Shown here: piece after piece, positions 33,909-43,238 of the stretch
Numbering within the stretch: position 1 is the stretch's first letter
Layout of the letters: each line of letters starts with the position of its first letter
NCBI RefSeq assembly: GCF_030150285.1
Contig: NZ_JASLGE010000079.1
Location: 62,001-126,000 of the forward strand
Reading direction: 5' to 3'
Source of the DNA: Pseudomonas sp.
GTDB taxonomy: Bacteria > Pseudomonadota > Gammaproteobacteria > Pseudomonadales > Pseudomonadaceae
DNA length: 64,000 nucleotides
The notes under the pieces: model-generated
Told to the model about the DNA's origin: nothing
Databases searched by the model: none
What the model saw: only the letters and a program-made list of their open reading frames with translations
Translations under genes and position numbers: made by a program

Positions 33909-35719
33909 GATCGTGAGTCCTCGGAAGCTTGCAGGCTCACGCCGGGTGCACCGGCGCGCAATCGCAGGGTAATCAGGGCACCGCCCTCCTTGTGGTTGGC
34001 AAACAGTAATTCACCGCCAAAGGCACGGGTCAGCGTGTCGCAAATGGCCAGGCCCAAGCCCAGGCCCTGGGTGCGGGTCTTGGTGGTGTAGAACGGCTCG
34101 CCCGCGCGGCCCAGTGCTTCCAGGCAAAACCCCGGGCCGTTATCGCGAATGTACAGTGTGACGCCGTCAGCCGTGGCTTGGGCACTGATCCACAGTCGCC
34201 GGGGCGGGCCTTTTTCCGTGAGGGCGTCGAGTGCGTTGGCCAGCAAGTTGCCCAGCACCTGGCGCAGGCGGGTTTCTCCGGCTTCGACCCACAACGTGGC
34301 GGCGGGCAAGTCGCGCATCAGCTCGACTTCCATGCTGCGTCGTCGCTTGGCCAGCAAGGCCAACGCATCATCCAGGGCCGGTTGCAGGGCAACGCTCTCC
34401 GGCGCATGGCGATCACGGCGGGCAAAGGCGCGCAGATGGGCAATGATCGAGGCCATGCGCCCGGTCAGTTCGTTGATCAGCTTAAGGTTGCCGCGGGCGT
34501 CGTCGGTGCGCTCATGGTCGAGCAGTTTTTCGGCATTTTCGGCATAACTGCGAATGGCCGCCAGCGGCTGGTTCAGTTCGTGGCTGATGCTGGCCGACAT
34601 GGTGCCCAGCGCGGACAATTTACCCGCCTGCACCAGGTCATCCTGGGCGCGCACCAGTTCCTGCTGCGCGTGTTCACGTTCCAGCACTTCCTCGCGCAGG
34701 CGGCGGTTGAGGCCTTCCAGCTCGCTGGTACGTTCGGCCACACGGGTTTCCAACTCGCGCCGGGCCTTGCCTTCAAAGGCGATACGGTCCAGGTAATGGC
34801 GGCGGCGCTGCATCATCAAACCGATCAGTAGCATGATCACCAATAAGGTCGCGCCGCCAATGGCCAGCACGGTGCGTACCGGGCGGTCGATCAAGGTGCG
34901 CGGGGCCAGAATGTTGACGCTCCAGCCGGTCTCGCTGATTTTTTGCGTTTGCACCAGCCAGGCGTCCAGGTCGAGGTTCAGCGGCTTGGGGTCGCGGGTC
35001 GGGTACGGCAGGATGGCGAAAATGGCCTGGCGTTCCTCTTGTGAGAGCGCGCGGGTGGCTCTAAAGCGCCAGCCAGGGCGAGAGGTGAGGATGACGACGC
35101 CGTTATGGTCGGTCACCAGCAGTTGTTCAGGCGTATGGCCCCACAGTTGTTCGGTGTGGTCGAGGTCGACCTTGACCACCAGCACCCCGAGCTTTTTATC
35201 GCCTTCGACCACGGGGGCGGCAAAGTAATAACCGCGCTTGCCGGACGTGGTCCCCAGGCCGAAGAAACGGCCCAGATGGCCTTGCATGGCTTCGCTGAAG
35301 TAGGGGCGAAACGCGAAGTTGCGGCCAATAAAGCTGTCTTTTTTGTCCCAGTTCGACGTGGCGATGGTGTTGCCGTCGGCGTCTACCAGGTACATGACCT
35401 CGGCCCCGGTCTGGGTGCTGATTTCACTCAGTAGCTGGTTGGCGGTGGCCAGGGTTTGCGGGTCATCCGGGTTGTCGATCAAGGTGCGCAACACGGGCAG
35501 TTCACCCAGGATTTGCGGCAGCACTTCATAGCGGTGCAGGGTGCCTAGCAGGTTGGCGACGTACAGGTCCAGGGTCTGACGGTTTTGCCCGACCAATTCG
35601 CTGCGGTAATAACGCTCGGCCAAGTGTTGCAGCGGCCACAGCAAAGGGGCGAGGCACAAGGCCAGAAAGGCCAGGCTACGCCAGCGGGGTCTGCGAGGGG
35701 CTGAGGCGGTGGTTATCAT
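33905..35719 (-). CDS. dctB: C4-dicarboxylate sensor histidine kinase DctB
   Basis: A 604-aa membrane kinase. A first helix (SLAFLALCLAPLLWPL) is followed by a periplasmic double-PAS sensor (VDADGNTIATSNWDKKDSFIGRNFAFRPYFSEAMQGH), a second helix (LAIGGATLLVIMLLIGLMM), a coiled coil, the dimerisation/phospho-acceptor helix SALGTMSASISHELNQPLAAIRSYAENAE (His) and the ATPase domain with GNLLANALDA, DNGPGF and GLGLGLAI. The start was taken at the second in-frame Met; a TTG 18 bases earlier is possible. It phosphorylates DctD. Confidence 0.92.
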   Translation of the reverse strand: MITTASAPRRPRWRSLAFLALCLAPLLWPLQHLAERYYRSELVGQNRQTLDLYVANLLGTLHRYEVLPQILGELPVLRTLIDNPDDPQTLATANQLLSEISTQTGAEVMYLVDADGNTIATSNWDKKDSFIGRNFAFRPYFSEAMQGHLGRFFGLGTTSGKRGYYFAAPVVEGDKKLGVLVVKVDLDHTEQLWGHTPEQLLVTDHNGVVILTSRPGWRFRATRALSQEERQAIFAILPYPTRDPKPLNLDLDAWLVQTQKISETGWSVNILAPRTLIDRPVRTVLAIGGATLLVIMLLIGLMMQRRRHYLDRIAFEGKARRELETRVAERTSELEGLNRRLREEVLEREHAQQELVRAQDDLVQAGKLSALGTMSASISHELNQPLAAIRSYAENAEKLLDHERTDDARGNLKLINELTGRMASIIAHLRAFARRDRHAPESVALQPALDDALALLAKRRRSMEVELMRDLPAATLWVEAGETRLRQVLGNLLANALDALTEKGPPRRLWISAQATADGVTLYIRDNGPGFCLEALGRAGEPFYTTKTRTQGLGLGLAICDTLTRAFGGELLFANHKEGGALITLRLRAGAPGVSLQASEDSRS

Positions 35720-35762
35720 CGGGACGCTGCGCTGCAAGAGTACGCCGCAGTATACCCAGCCC

Positions 35763-35815
35763 GGTAGGCGCGAGCGTGCTCGCGATCTTTTGATCTTTCA
35801 AAGATCGCGAACAAT
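35763..35815. repeat. REP-type palindrome (GCGAGCAAGCTCGC family)
   Basis: GTAGGCGCGAGCGTGCTCGCGATC and GATCGCGAACAA with a TTTTGATCTTTCAAA spacer, between dctB and the 3' end of rfbD. Confidence 0.8.
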
Positions 35816-35821
35816 CGGGCA

Positions 35822-36715
35822 TCAGTGTGGCTGCTCGGCCAGGCACTCATGCAGGGCGCTCAGCCAGTCCGGCGGGGTGACGCGCCATTCACGCGCTAAC
35901 CGGCTGCAATCCAGACGCGAGTTTTGCGGGCGTGCGGCGGGGGTGGGGTAGTCGCTCGCCGGAATCGGGTGCAGGGTGGCGCAGACCTTGCCTTGGGCGG
36001 TCAACGTTTGAGCAATGGCCTGAGTAAAGCCGAACCAGGATGTCTCGCCCCGTGCCGTCAGGTGATAGGTGCCCCACGCGCCGGCTTCACCGGCCTGCCA
36101 GCGCTGGATCAACGTGCGTGTGCTCTGGGCCAGGGTGCCGGCCCAGGTCGGTGCACCCACCTGGTCGGCCACCACACGCAACTCCGGCCGCTCTTGCAGC
36201 AAGCGTTGCATGGTTAGCAGAAAGTTCTTGCCGTGGCACGAATACACCCAGCTGGTGCGCAGCGTCAGATGTTGCGCGCCGGTGGCCGCGATGGCCTGCT
36301 CGCCCGCGAGTTTGCTTTGGCCGTAGACGCCCAGCGGGTGGGGGGGATCCTCTTCGGTGTAGGGCGCAGGCTTGCGGCCGTCGAACACGTAATCGGTAGA
36401 GAAGTGAATCAGCGGGATGCCCAGGGCTTTGGCTTCTTCAGCCAGGATTCCGGGTGCCGTGGCATTGATGGCGAAGGCCAGCTCGGGCTCACTTTCAGCT
36501 TGATCAACTGCGGTGTGGGCGGCGGCGTTAATGATCAAGTCGGGCGAGTGGGCGCGGACTTGGGCCCGGATTTGCGCGGGTTGGCTCAGGTCAAGCTCAT
36601 CACGGCCCAGCACCACCAGTTCGCCCAGGTCGGCCAGGTGTTTTTGCAGCTCAAGGGCGAGCTGGCCGGTTTTGCCGGTAATAAGGATTTTCAACGGCGC
36701 AGCGCGGCCACTCAT
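35822..36715 (-). CDS. rfbD: dTDP-4-dehydrorhamnose reductase
   Basis: A 297-aa NAD(P)-dependent reductase, the last step of dTDP-L-rhamnose synthesis. Rossmann motif KILITGKTGQLALELQ, NAAAHTAVDQAESEP, FSTDYVFDGRKPAPYTEEDPPHPLGVYGQSKLAGE (catalytic YGQSK) and LRTSWVYS are visible. ATG at 36715 overlaps the rfbB stop by 4 bp; the frame is open further upstream only because it runs through rfbB. rfbA and rfbC, needed for the pathway, do not follow; a repeat and dctB do. Confidence 0.92.
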   Translation of the reverse strand: MSGRAAPLKILITGKTGQLALELQKHLADLGELVVLGRDELDLSQPAQIRAQVRAHSPDLIINAAAHTAVDQAESEPELAFAINATAPGILAEEAKALGIPLIHFSTDYVFDGRKPAPYTEEDPPHPLGVYGQSKLAGEQAIAATGAQHLTLRTSWVYSCHGKNFLLTMQRLLQERPELRVVADQVGAPTWAGTLAQSTRTLIQRWQAGEAGAWGTYHLTARGETSWFGFTQAIAQTLTAQGKVCATLHPIPASDYPTPAARPQNSRLDCSRLAREWRVTPPDWLSALHECLAEQPH

Positions 36716-37794
36716 GCCAGCAGATCCCGTGTTTCGGTGAAGCCCAGGCGTTGGCCCTGATAGCTGCCGTCCTGAACGCGTTTGCACCACTCCAGGTTGT
36801 CCAGGTACCACTGCACGGTTTTGCGCAGGCCGGTGTTGAAGGTTTCTTCAGGCACCCAGCCCAGTTCGCGTTCGATCTTGCTGGCGTCAATGGCGTAGCG
36901 CTGGTCGTGGCCCGGGCGGTCCTGCACGAAAGTGATCAGGTCCGCGAACAGTGCAACACCGGCCGGGCGCTGTGGCGCAAGCTCTTCGAGCAGGGCGCAA
37001 ATGCTGCGCACCACGTCGATGTTGGTCTGCTCGTTGTGACCGCCAATGTTGTAGGTTTCGCCGACGACGCCTTCAGTCGCCACCTTGAGCAAAGCGCGGG
37101 CGTGGTCTTCCACAAACAACCAGTCTCGCACCTGCAGGCCGTTGCCATACACCGGCAGCGGTTTACCGGCCAAGGCGTTGAGGATCACCAGCGGGATCAG
37201 TTTTTCCGGGAAGTGGAACGGGCCGTAGTTGTTCGAGCAATTGGTCAACAGCACCGGCAAGCCGTAGGTGCGGTTCCAGGCGCGCACCAGGTGGTCGGAC
37301 GCAGCCTTGCTGGCCGAGTACGGCGAGCTGGGCGCGTAGGGCGTGGTTTCGGTGAACAAGTCATCAACCCCGTGCAGGTCGCCATACACTTCGTCGGTGG
37401 AAATATGGTGGAAGCGAAAGGCGCTTTTGGCCGGCTCCGTGAGTGTCGACCAGTACGCGCGGGTGGCTTCCAGCAGGCTGTAGGTGCCGACAATGTTGGT
37501 CTGGATAAAGTCCGAGGGGCCGTCGATGGAACGGTCAACGTGGGACTCGGCCGCCAGGTGCATGATGGCTTGGGGCTGGAAACGGTTGATCACCGCGCTG
37601 ACGGCCGCCTGGTCAACGATATCGGCCTGCACGAACTCATAACGAGTGTCAGTGGCAATGCTCTGCAGTGATTCGAGGTTGCCTGCGTAGGTCAATTTAT
37701 CGAGGTTGAGCACTTCGTGCGCGGTGTTGTTGATCAGGTGACGGATCAACGCTGAACCAATAAACCCGGCACCGCCGGTCACTAAAATACGCAT
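36712..37794 (-). CDS. rfbB: dTDP-glucose 4,6-dehydratase
   Basis: A 360-aa extended SDR enzyme. The start at 37794 gives the family N-terminus MRILVTGGAGFIGSALIRHLI. Other motifs are HLAAESHVDRSIDGPSDFIQTNIVGTYSLLEA, HISTDEVYGDL, YSASKAASDHLVRAW (catalytic YSASK) and NNYGPFHFPEKLIPL. It makes dTDP-4-keto-6-deoxyglucose, the precursor of rhamnose and of amino-deoxysugars. It is the first gene of a two-gene rfbBD operon. Confidence 0.94.
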   Translation of the reverse strand: MRILVTGGAGFIGSALIRHLINNTAHEVLNLDKLTYAGNLESLQSIATDTRYEFVQADIVDQAAVSAVINRFQPQAIMHLAAESHVDRSIDGPSDFIQTNIVGTYSLLEATRAYWSTLTEPAKSAFRFHHISTDEVYGDLHGVDDLFTETTPYAPSSPYSASKAASDHLVRAWNRTYGLPVLLTNCSNNYGPFHFPEKLIPLVILNALAGKPLPVYGNGLQVRDWLFVEDHARALLKVATEGVVGETYNIGGHNEQTNIDVVRSICALLEELAPQRPAGVALFADLITFVQDRPGHDQRYAIDASKIERELGWVPEETFNTGLRKTVQWYLDNLEWCKRVQDGSYQGQRLGFTETRDLLA

Positions 37795-38128
37795 GTGGAA
37801 AATCCTTGATGCCCTGACAGTCTTTAATCGAATGGCGCATAGCTTGTGGGGATGTGCGGGGTGGTGCAAGTAGCAGCACTGTGCACGGCGTTCACACGGA
37901 TCAGGCCGCGTTGTGTAATGAGCCATTTATGCCGATTTATATCTGTATAAATTCGGTTATTAACGCTGTTAACGCCAGAATGCGAATTTAATTCTAGATA
38001 TTTATCGGTTATAAAGGGCTGCTATTGACGCCTTACCGCTGGGCGGCCACTGTTTCGGCGATGGCTGTTTGCGCCTTGGCCAACGGCCCCTTACTTTTCC
38101 TCGACGGTTTCCTGGAGCCTTGATCCTG
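37795..38128. promoter_or_regulatory. divergent promoter region rfbB / aguA
   Basis: A 334-bp gene-free stretch, clearly AT-rich from 37920 to 38030 (TTTATATCTGTATAAATT, GTTATTAACGCTGTTAACGCC, TTCTAGATATTTATCGG), as expected for promoters of the divergent rfbB and aguA genes. I cannot assign exact -35/-10 pairs or an operator. Confidence 0.45.
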
Positions 38129-39229
38129 ATGACCACTTTGCACAGTTCACCCCGCGCTGACGGTTTCTACATGCCGGCTGAATGGGCACCCCAGACCCAA
38201 ACCTGGATGATCTGGCCTGAGCGTCCGGATAACTGGCGCCTGGGCGGCAAACCTGCCCAGGCGGCGCATGTTGCGGTGGCCAAGGCCATTGCGCGTTTTG
38301 AACCGGTGACGGTGGGTGTGTCGGCGGCGCAGTACGAAAATGCCCGGGCGCAACTGGATGTGCCGAATATTCGTGTGGTCGAACTCTCCAGCGATGACGC
38401 GTGGGTGCGTGACAGCGGGCCGACGTTCGTCATTAACCACAGCGGCGAAGTGCGCGGCGTGAACTGGGACTTCAACGCGTGGGGCGGGTTTGACGGGGGC
38501 TTGTACTTCCCGTGGAACCGTGACCAGCAAGTGGCCAGCAAAATTCTGGAAATCGAACGCAGCCCGCGCTACTACACCGAAGGCTTTGTGTTGGAAGGGG
38601 GCTCGATTCACGTCGACGGTGAAGGCACGTTGATCACCACGGCTGAATGCCTGATGAACCGTAACCGCAACCCGCACCTGTCCCGCGAAGAAATCGAAGA
38701 CGTGCTGCGCACGCAATTGGCTGTGGATAAGATCATCTGGTTGCCGGATGGCCTGTTCAACGACGAAACCGACGGCCATGTGGATAACTTCTGCTGTTAT
38801 GTGGCTCCGGGCGAAGTGCTGCTGGCCTGGACCGACGACGAGCGCGACCCTAACTATGTGCGTTGCCACGCGGCAATGTCCGTATTGGCCAGCAGCACTG
38901 ACGCCAAGGGGCGTTCGTTTGTGGTGCACAAAATGCCGATTCCGGGGCCGATGTACGCCACGCAAGAAGAGTGTGACGGTGTGGATAAAGTGGCGGGTAG
39001 TCAGGACCGTCATCCGTCGGAGCGCCTGGCCGGTTCTTACGTGAACTTCCTGATCGTCAACGGCGGCATTATCGCCCCCAGCTTTGATGACCCGATGGAC
39101 GCGCCTGCCAAAGCCATCCTGCAGAACCTCTTCCCGCAGCACGAAGTGGTGATGGTGCCGGGCCGTGAATTATTGCTGGGTGGCGGCAATATTCACTGCC
39201 TGACCCAGCAACAACCGGCCCCGCGCTAA
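38129..39229 (+). CDS. aguA: agmatine deiminase
   Basis: A 366-aa agmatine iminohydrolase that converts agmatine to N-carbamoylputrescine. ATG at 38129 gives the family N-terminus MTTLHSSPRADGFYMPAEWAPQTQTWMIWPERPDNWRLGGKPAQAA. Active-site segments are DDAWVRDSGPTFV, EGGSIHVDGEGTLITT, DGHVDNFCCYV and the nucleophile Cys in LLLGGGNIHCLTQ near the C-terminus. The partner aguB is not adjacent. The first frame-compatible ATG (38069) lacks these features. Confidence 0.94.
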   Translation: MTTLHSSPRADGFYMPAEWAPQTQTWMIWPERPDNWRLGGKPAQAAHVAVAKAIARFEPVTVGVSAAQYENARAQLDVPNIRVVELSSDDAWVRDSGPTFVINHSGEVRGVNWDFNAWGGFDGGLYFPWNRDQQVASKILEIERSPRYYTEGFVLEGGSIHVDGEGTLITTAECLMNRNRNPHLSREEIEDVLRTQLAVDKIIWLPDGLFNDETDGHVDNFCCYVAPGEVLLAWTDDERDPNYVRCHAAMSVLASSTDAKGRSFVVHKMPIPGPMYATQEECDGVDKVAGSQDRHPSERLAGSYVNFLIVNGGIIAPSFDDPMDAPAKAILQNLFPQHEVVMVPGRELLLGGGNIHCLTQQQPAPR

Positions 39230-39292
39230 ACCTGAAACCGTTGCCGAAGGCGTTGCCCACCCCTTCAGGTCGGGCTTCTGGTTTGACGACCG

Positions 39293-39365
39293 CTGCGCAA
39301 TCGATCGCAGCCTTCGGCAGCGACTACCTGTAGTCGTTGACGAGCTTTGCGAGGCTACGAAGCGG
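39293..39365. repeat. GC-rich palindromic repeat
   Basis: Contains CGACTACCTGTAGTCG (7-bp perfect arms) within GCGCAATCGATCGCAG...GCGAGGCTACGAAGCGG. It resembles the second repeat family at 13825-13923 and separates the convergent aguA and receptor genes. Confidence 0.55.
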
Positions 39366-39375
39366 TTGGTGGCGT

Positions 39376-41442
39376 TTAGAACTTGTACGTCCCGGTCATG
39401 ACCAGGCTGCGCGGTTCGCCCGGCATGATCTGCGCGGCGCTGGTGGCTGACTCGTAATACGCGCGGTCGGTGAGGTTGGTGAGCGCGCCGCGCACATCCC
39501 AGTCCGTTTCGCGGTAGCCCAGCAGCGCGTCCCAACGGCCGTAACCCGGTAACACGGCGGTGTTCAGGTTGTCGGCATACCGCTGGCCCACCAGGGTCAG
39601 GCCCGTTTCAGCGTACCAGCCCATTTCCGGTTTCCAGGTAATGAACAGGCTGCCATTGTGCTTGGCCACGCCGTTGATTCGTTTGCCTTCAAACCCGTTG
39701 TTGTCTTTGACCACGGTGGCGTCTTGCAGGCCAACGCCGCCGCGCATGTACCAATTGCCGCCGAGCTTGCCGCTGGCCGTCAACTCCACTCCGCGTGAAC
39801 GCTGCAGGCCGGAAAGCAGCGTGATGGTGGGGTCGATCAGGCCTTTGGTGCGCCGGTTGTAAAGCTCCAGCTCGTACACCGCCAACGTGGTGCTCAGGCG
39901 TTCGTCCAGCCAGTCGCTTTTGACGCCGATCTCTTTCTGGCGCGTCAACTCAGGGCTCAGGTCGTTGCCGGCGGCACCGGGGGTAATGGCGATCAACCCG
40001 CCGCCCACGGGCGAGAAGGTCTTGGTCCACGAGGCGTAAAACGAGTGGTGTTCAAGCGGTGTCCACACCACGCCCACCCGTGGGCTGTTGCTGTTGCTTG
40101 TTTGGCTTTCAGGTTTGCCGGTGATTTGGTTTTCGGACTTGATCTCGAAGCGGTCATGACGCAGCCCCGCCAGTATTTGCCAGTGTTCGTTGAGGCGAAT
40201 CTGGTCCTGCACGTACAGGCCTTGGCTGTTCACTTCGTTGCGGCTGTTGCTGCTGATTTGCAGGGCACCGGTGGGGCGCAGGTTGCGGTCCGGGTGATAC
40301 ACGTCGACTGCCGGAACCCCTGTGGCACGGTAGAGCTTGGGGTCGCGTCGCTGGTTGCCGATTTCCAGGCCGGTCAGCAGGCGATGCTCCAGGCCGAAGG
40401 TGTCAAAGCCGCCTTCGATTTCGACATTGTTGAAAATATTGCGGGTCTTCAGGTCTTGGTGCCAGCTCTGGCGGTTGACCTGTTGGGTTTTGGGGTCGTA
40501 GCCCACCAGGTAGGTGTTTTCGAAATCACTGTCGAGTTTGAAGACGCCCAAGGTGTGACGCAGCTGCCAGTTATCGTTTAACGCGTAGCTCAGGCGTGAG
40601 CGCAGGTTCTGGGTTTTATCGTCGATAAAGTCGTTTCTGGCACCGTAGGTCGTGCTGTGGCTGACATCGGCCGGGCGGCCGTTGATGCTCGGGATGCCAC
40701 GGTCGGGGGTGCGGTTGTAACGGCCGTATTCGTACTGCACCAGCCAGTTCAGGTCCGGGGTGATTTGCCAGTTCATCGACGGTGCGAACAACTGGCGGTT
40801 GCCACTGACGTGGTCGCGAAAGCTGTTTTTGTCTTCGTTGCCCATGTTCAGGCGCAGGCTGAGGTTTTCGCTGGGGTCTGTACTGAGGTCGGCGTACAGG
40901 CTGCGTAAATCTTCGCTGCCGCCCTGTACTTCAACGCGGGACGCACGCCCGAATTGGGGGGCCTTGCTCACGCGGTTGACGATCCCGCCCTGGCTGCCAC
41001 GACCGTACAGCACGGCTGCGGGGCCTTTGAGCACTTCAATACGTTCGATGTTGTGCAAGTCGCGCACGTATTGGCTGTCGTCGCGAATGCCGTCCAGGTA
41101 GAAGTCGTTGCTGGCGTCGAAACCCCGAATGCGCAGGCTGTCGAAGCGCGTATCGCCCGTGCTGCTGACGTTGGGAATGCCGCTCAAGGCGTCGCCCAAG
41201 CGGTTGATGCCGTAGTCGAGCACGTTGCCGGTTTTGACCGAGTCAATGGCCTGCGGCACATACCGTGCAGGTGTCGAGGTGCGGGTGGCAGTGGTCGGAT
41301 CTTTGACCCGCGGGTCATCGGCGTCGGCTTCGCTGGCGCTGATCGACAACTCGGGAAGCACGGTGGCAGCGGTGCCAAATCCGGCGTATAGCAAGGCGCA
41401 CAGCCCCACATTCAAGGGTGTGAAACGGCATGGAGAGCGCAT
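39376..41442 (-). CDS. TonB-dependent siderophore receptor (catecholate type)
   Basis: A 688-aa outer-membrane receptor with a signal peptide (LNVGLCALLYAGFGTAATV) and no N-terminal signalling domain. The plug domain (residues 60-190) includes LRIRGFDASNDFYLDGIRDDSQYVRDLHNIERIEVLKGPAAVLYGRGSQGGIVN, followed by a 22-strand barrel ending in the C-terminal GTYKF. The plug pattern with SMLYGRGSxGG resembles Fiu-like catecholate receptors; the actual ligand is not determinable. A Fur-like site lies upstream at 41495-41514. Confidence 0.88.
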   Translation of the reverse strand: MRSPCRFTPLNVGLCALLYAGFGTAATVLPELSISASEADADDPRVKDPTTATRTSTPARYVPQAIDSVKTGNVLDYGINRLGDALSGIPNVSSTGDTRFDSLRIRGFDASNDFYLDGIRDDSQYVRDLHNIERIEVLKGPAAVLYGRGSQGGIVNRVSKAPQFGRASRVEVQGGSEDLRSLYADLSTDPSENLSLRLNMGNEDKNSFRDHVSGNRQLFAPSMNWQITPDLNWLVQYEYGRYNRTPDRGIPSINGRPADVSHSTTYGARNDFIDDKTQNLRSRLSYALNDNWQLRHTLGVFKLDSDFENTYLVGYDPKTQQVNRQSWHQDLKTRNIFNNVEIEGGFDTFGLEHRLLTGLEIGNQRRDPKLYRATGVPAVDVYHPDRNLRPTGALQISSNSRNEVNSQGLYVQDQIRLNEHWQILAGLRHDRFEIKSENQITGKPESQTSNSNSPRVGVVWTPLEHHSFYASWTKTFSPVGGGLIAITPGAAGNDLSPELTRQKEIGVKSDWLDERLSTTLAVYELELYNRRTKGLIDPTITLLSGLQRSRGVELTASGKLGGNWYMRGGVGLQDATVVKDNNGFEGKRINGVAKHNGSLFITWKPEMGWYAETGLTLVGQRYADNLNTAVLPGYGRWDALLGYRETDWDVRGALTNLTDRAYYESATSAAQIMPGEPRSLVMTGTYKF

Positions 41443-41494
41443 GGTTGAGAAATGTCCGGCAGGGTGGAGAGTACGTTATAGTTTTGATGGTGCG

Positions 41495-41514
41495 AATGGT
41501 AATGGTTATTGTTA
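41495..41514 (-). promoter_or_regulatory. putative Fur box of the receptor gene
   Basis: On the minus strand TAACAATAACCATTACCATT lies about 55 bases before the receptor start, resembling the AT-rich hexamer repeats of the Fur consensus (NATWAT units). Iron-repressed transcription is expected for this gene type. Confidence 0.5.
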
Positions 41515-41661
41515 GCTGTTGTTAATTGTTGTTTTTAGCTTGCCTTGCCAATATGTATCTAATTGTTTCTTTGTTCGTGCCGTGTATGCCGCCAGCGTAA
41601 ATAACCAAAAGTTGTTGAGTTATTCCAAAAATAGCGAACAACTCACAAAAATTTCACGAAA

Positions 41662-41691
41662 TTGACACGCTGCCTTAACGGCAGATAGGAT
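41662..41691 (+). promoter_or_regulatory. sigma-70-like promoter upstream of the oprD-type gene
   Basis: TTGACA at 41662-41667 followed after 18 bases by TAGGAT at 41686-41691. This predicts a transcription start near 41698, about 150 bases before the porin ATG and about 37 bases before a terminator-like hairpin. Confidence 0.6.
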
Positions 41692-41734
41692 TCCTGCCCA
41701 CGCCTGTGGCGTTGAGCCATACACCAACTTTTCG

Positions 41735-41770
41735 AAAGACTTGCCTGCGTCTTCGGGCCGGTCTTTTTTT
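41735..41770 (+). terminator. terminator-like hairpin in the porin leader
   Basis: AAAGAC-TT-GCC and GGC-CG-GTCTTT form an interrupted stem, followed by a run of seven T. It lies between the promoter at 41662 and the porin start at 41850, so transcripts either stop here as a roughly 75-nt RNA or read through into the porin gene. Confidence 0.65.
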
Positions 41771-41849
41771 GTTTATGTGAAGCAACCACCACTCAATGTT
41801 TCAGCTTGAAACCCACAGCGCGCTTTTATTCAGAAATAAGGAAAATAAT

Positions 41850-43133
41850 ATGTTGAACAAACGCATAAGCCTTCTCGCGCTGGGCGTACTCACTGCCACC
41901 CAGGCCATGGCTAACGATCAAGCTGATTCGAAGGGTTTTGTAGAAGATAGCCACCTGAGCGTATTGGCCCGCAACGCCTACATCAGCCGTGACTACAAAC
42001 ACCACAAACAAGATAAAGCCGAATGGGGCCAAAGCTTTTGGGGCACCTTCAGCTCTGGCTTTACCCAAGGCACCGTGGGTGTGGGTGTGGATGCTTTCGG
42101 CATTTACGCACTGCGCCTGGATGGCGGCCGTGGTAACAGCGGCGCGGGCGGTATCGACTTCTTCAAACAGGGCGATAGCGGCAAGGCGGCACGGGACCTG
42201 GCCAAGGGTGGCGCCGCTGTAAAAGCGCGCGTGTCCAACACCGTGCTCAAGTATGGCGATCAAGTTCCGCAGTTGCCGGTCCTGATGTCCGACACTTCGC
42301 GTCTGGCACCTGAAACCTACACCGGCACCCTGTTGACCTCCAAAGAGATCGACGGCCTGGAAGTGAACATCGGTCGTTTCACCGCACAGTCGCGTAAAAG
42401 CGCCGAAGCCCGTGACAGCGGCGACCTGAAAAGCATCAACGTGTTTGGCGGTAGCTACAAATTCAACGAAAACCTGTCGGCTTCCTTGTACGCTTCCGAA
42501 ATGGACGACGTACTGCGCAAGCAATACGCAGGCCTGACCTATGCCATCCCGCTGCAAGACAAGCACTCGCTGACGTTTGACTTCAACGGCTATCGCACGC
42601 ATGTGAACAAAGAGTTCGCACGTGACGTGTTGAAACTTGATGGCCAGGACAACAAGATCTGGAGCCTGGCAGCCACCTACGCCTTTGACGCCCACAGCTT
42701 GACCCTGGCTTACCAGAGCAGCACCGGCGAAATCGGCTACCCGTATGGTTTCTACCGCAGTGCAGGCGGCGTGGGTGATGGCGGCAACACCATCCTGCTG
42801 GCCAACTCCTTCTGGTCCGACTTCAACGCTAAAGACGAACGTTCGTGGCAGTTGGGTTATGGTTTCGACTTCGGTGCCGTTGGCATTCCGGGCCTGACCT
42901 ACAACATCGCCTACGTGCGCGGCACCAACATCGACGACGGTTCTGGCCGTGGCCGTGGTACCGAGCGCGAAATCTTCAACCAGGCCAAGTACGTTGTACA
43001 AAGCGGCCCGGCCAAAGACTTGAGCGTGCGCCTGCGTGGTTCGTGGTTGCGCGTGTCCAACAACGCCAGCAAATACAACGATGGCGGCAACGAAGTGCGC
43101 GTGTTTGTTGATTACCCGATCAGCATTTTCTAA
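41850..43133 (+). CDS. OprD-family outer-membrane porin
   Basis: A 427-aa substrate-specific porin. ATG at 41850 is preceded by AAGGAAAATA and gives the signal peptide LNKRISLLALGVLTATQAMAND. The family signature follows: GFVEDSHLSVLARNAYISRDYKHHKQDKAEWGQSFWGTFSSGFTQGTVGVGVDAFGIYALRLDGG, then an 18-strand barrel ending in DYPISIF with the terminal Phe. OprD porins admit amino acids, peptides or aromatic acids; the specific substrate is not evident. Expression may be controlled at the leader terminator. Confidence 0.9.
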   Translation: MLNKRISLLALGVLTATQAMANDQADSKGFVEDSHLSVLARNAYISRDYKHHKQDKAEWGQSFWGTFSSGFTQGTVGVGVDAFGIYALRLDGGRGNSGAGGIDFFKQGDSGKAARDLAKGGAAVKARVSNTVLKYGDQVPQLPVLMSDTSRLAPETYTGTLLTSKEIDGLEVNIGRFTAQSRKSAEARDSGDLKSINVFGGSYKFNENLSASLYASEMDDVLRKQYAGLTYAIPLQDKHSLTFDFNGYRTHVNKEFARDVLKLDGQDNKIWSLAATYAFDAHSLTLAYQSSTGEIGYPYGFYRSAGGVGDGGNTILLANSFWSDFNAKDERSWQLGYGFDFGAVGIPGLTYNIAYVRGTNIDDGSGRGRGTEREIFNQAKYVVQSGPAKDLSVRLRGSWLRVSNNASKYNDGGNEVRVFVDYPISIF

Positions 43134-43171
43134 TGCCACTGGCCTGACACACAGGCCGGACATTTGAAGAC

Positions 43172-43210
43172 AAAACGCCCTGACCGGCATGATGCGGTCG
43201 GGGCGTTTTT
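43172..43210. terminator. bidirectional intrinsic terminator
   Basis: AAAACGCCCTGACCG / CGGTCGGGGCGTTTTT with an 8-nt loop, between the convergent porin and receptor genes. Confidence 0.88.
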
Positions 43211-43238
43211 GTGTGGGGTTGTTAAACCCTGCGGCGGC

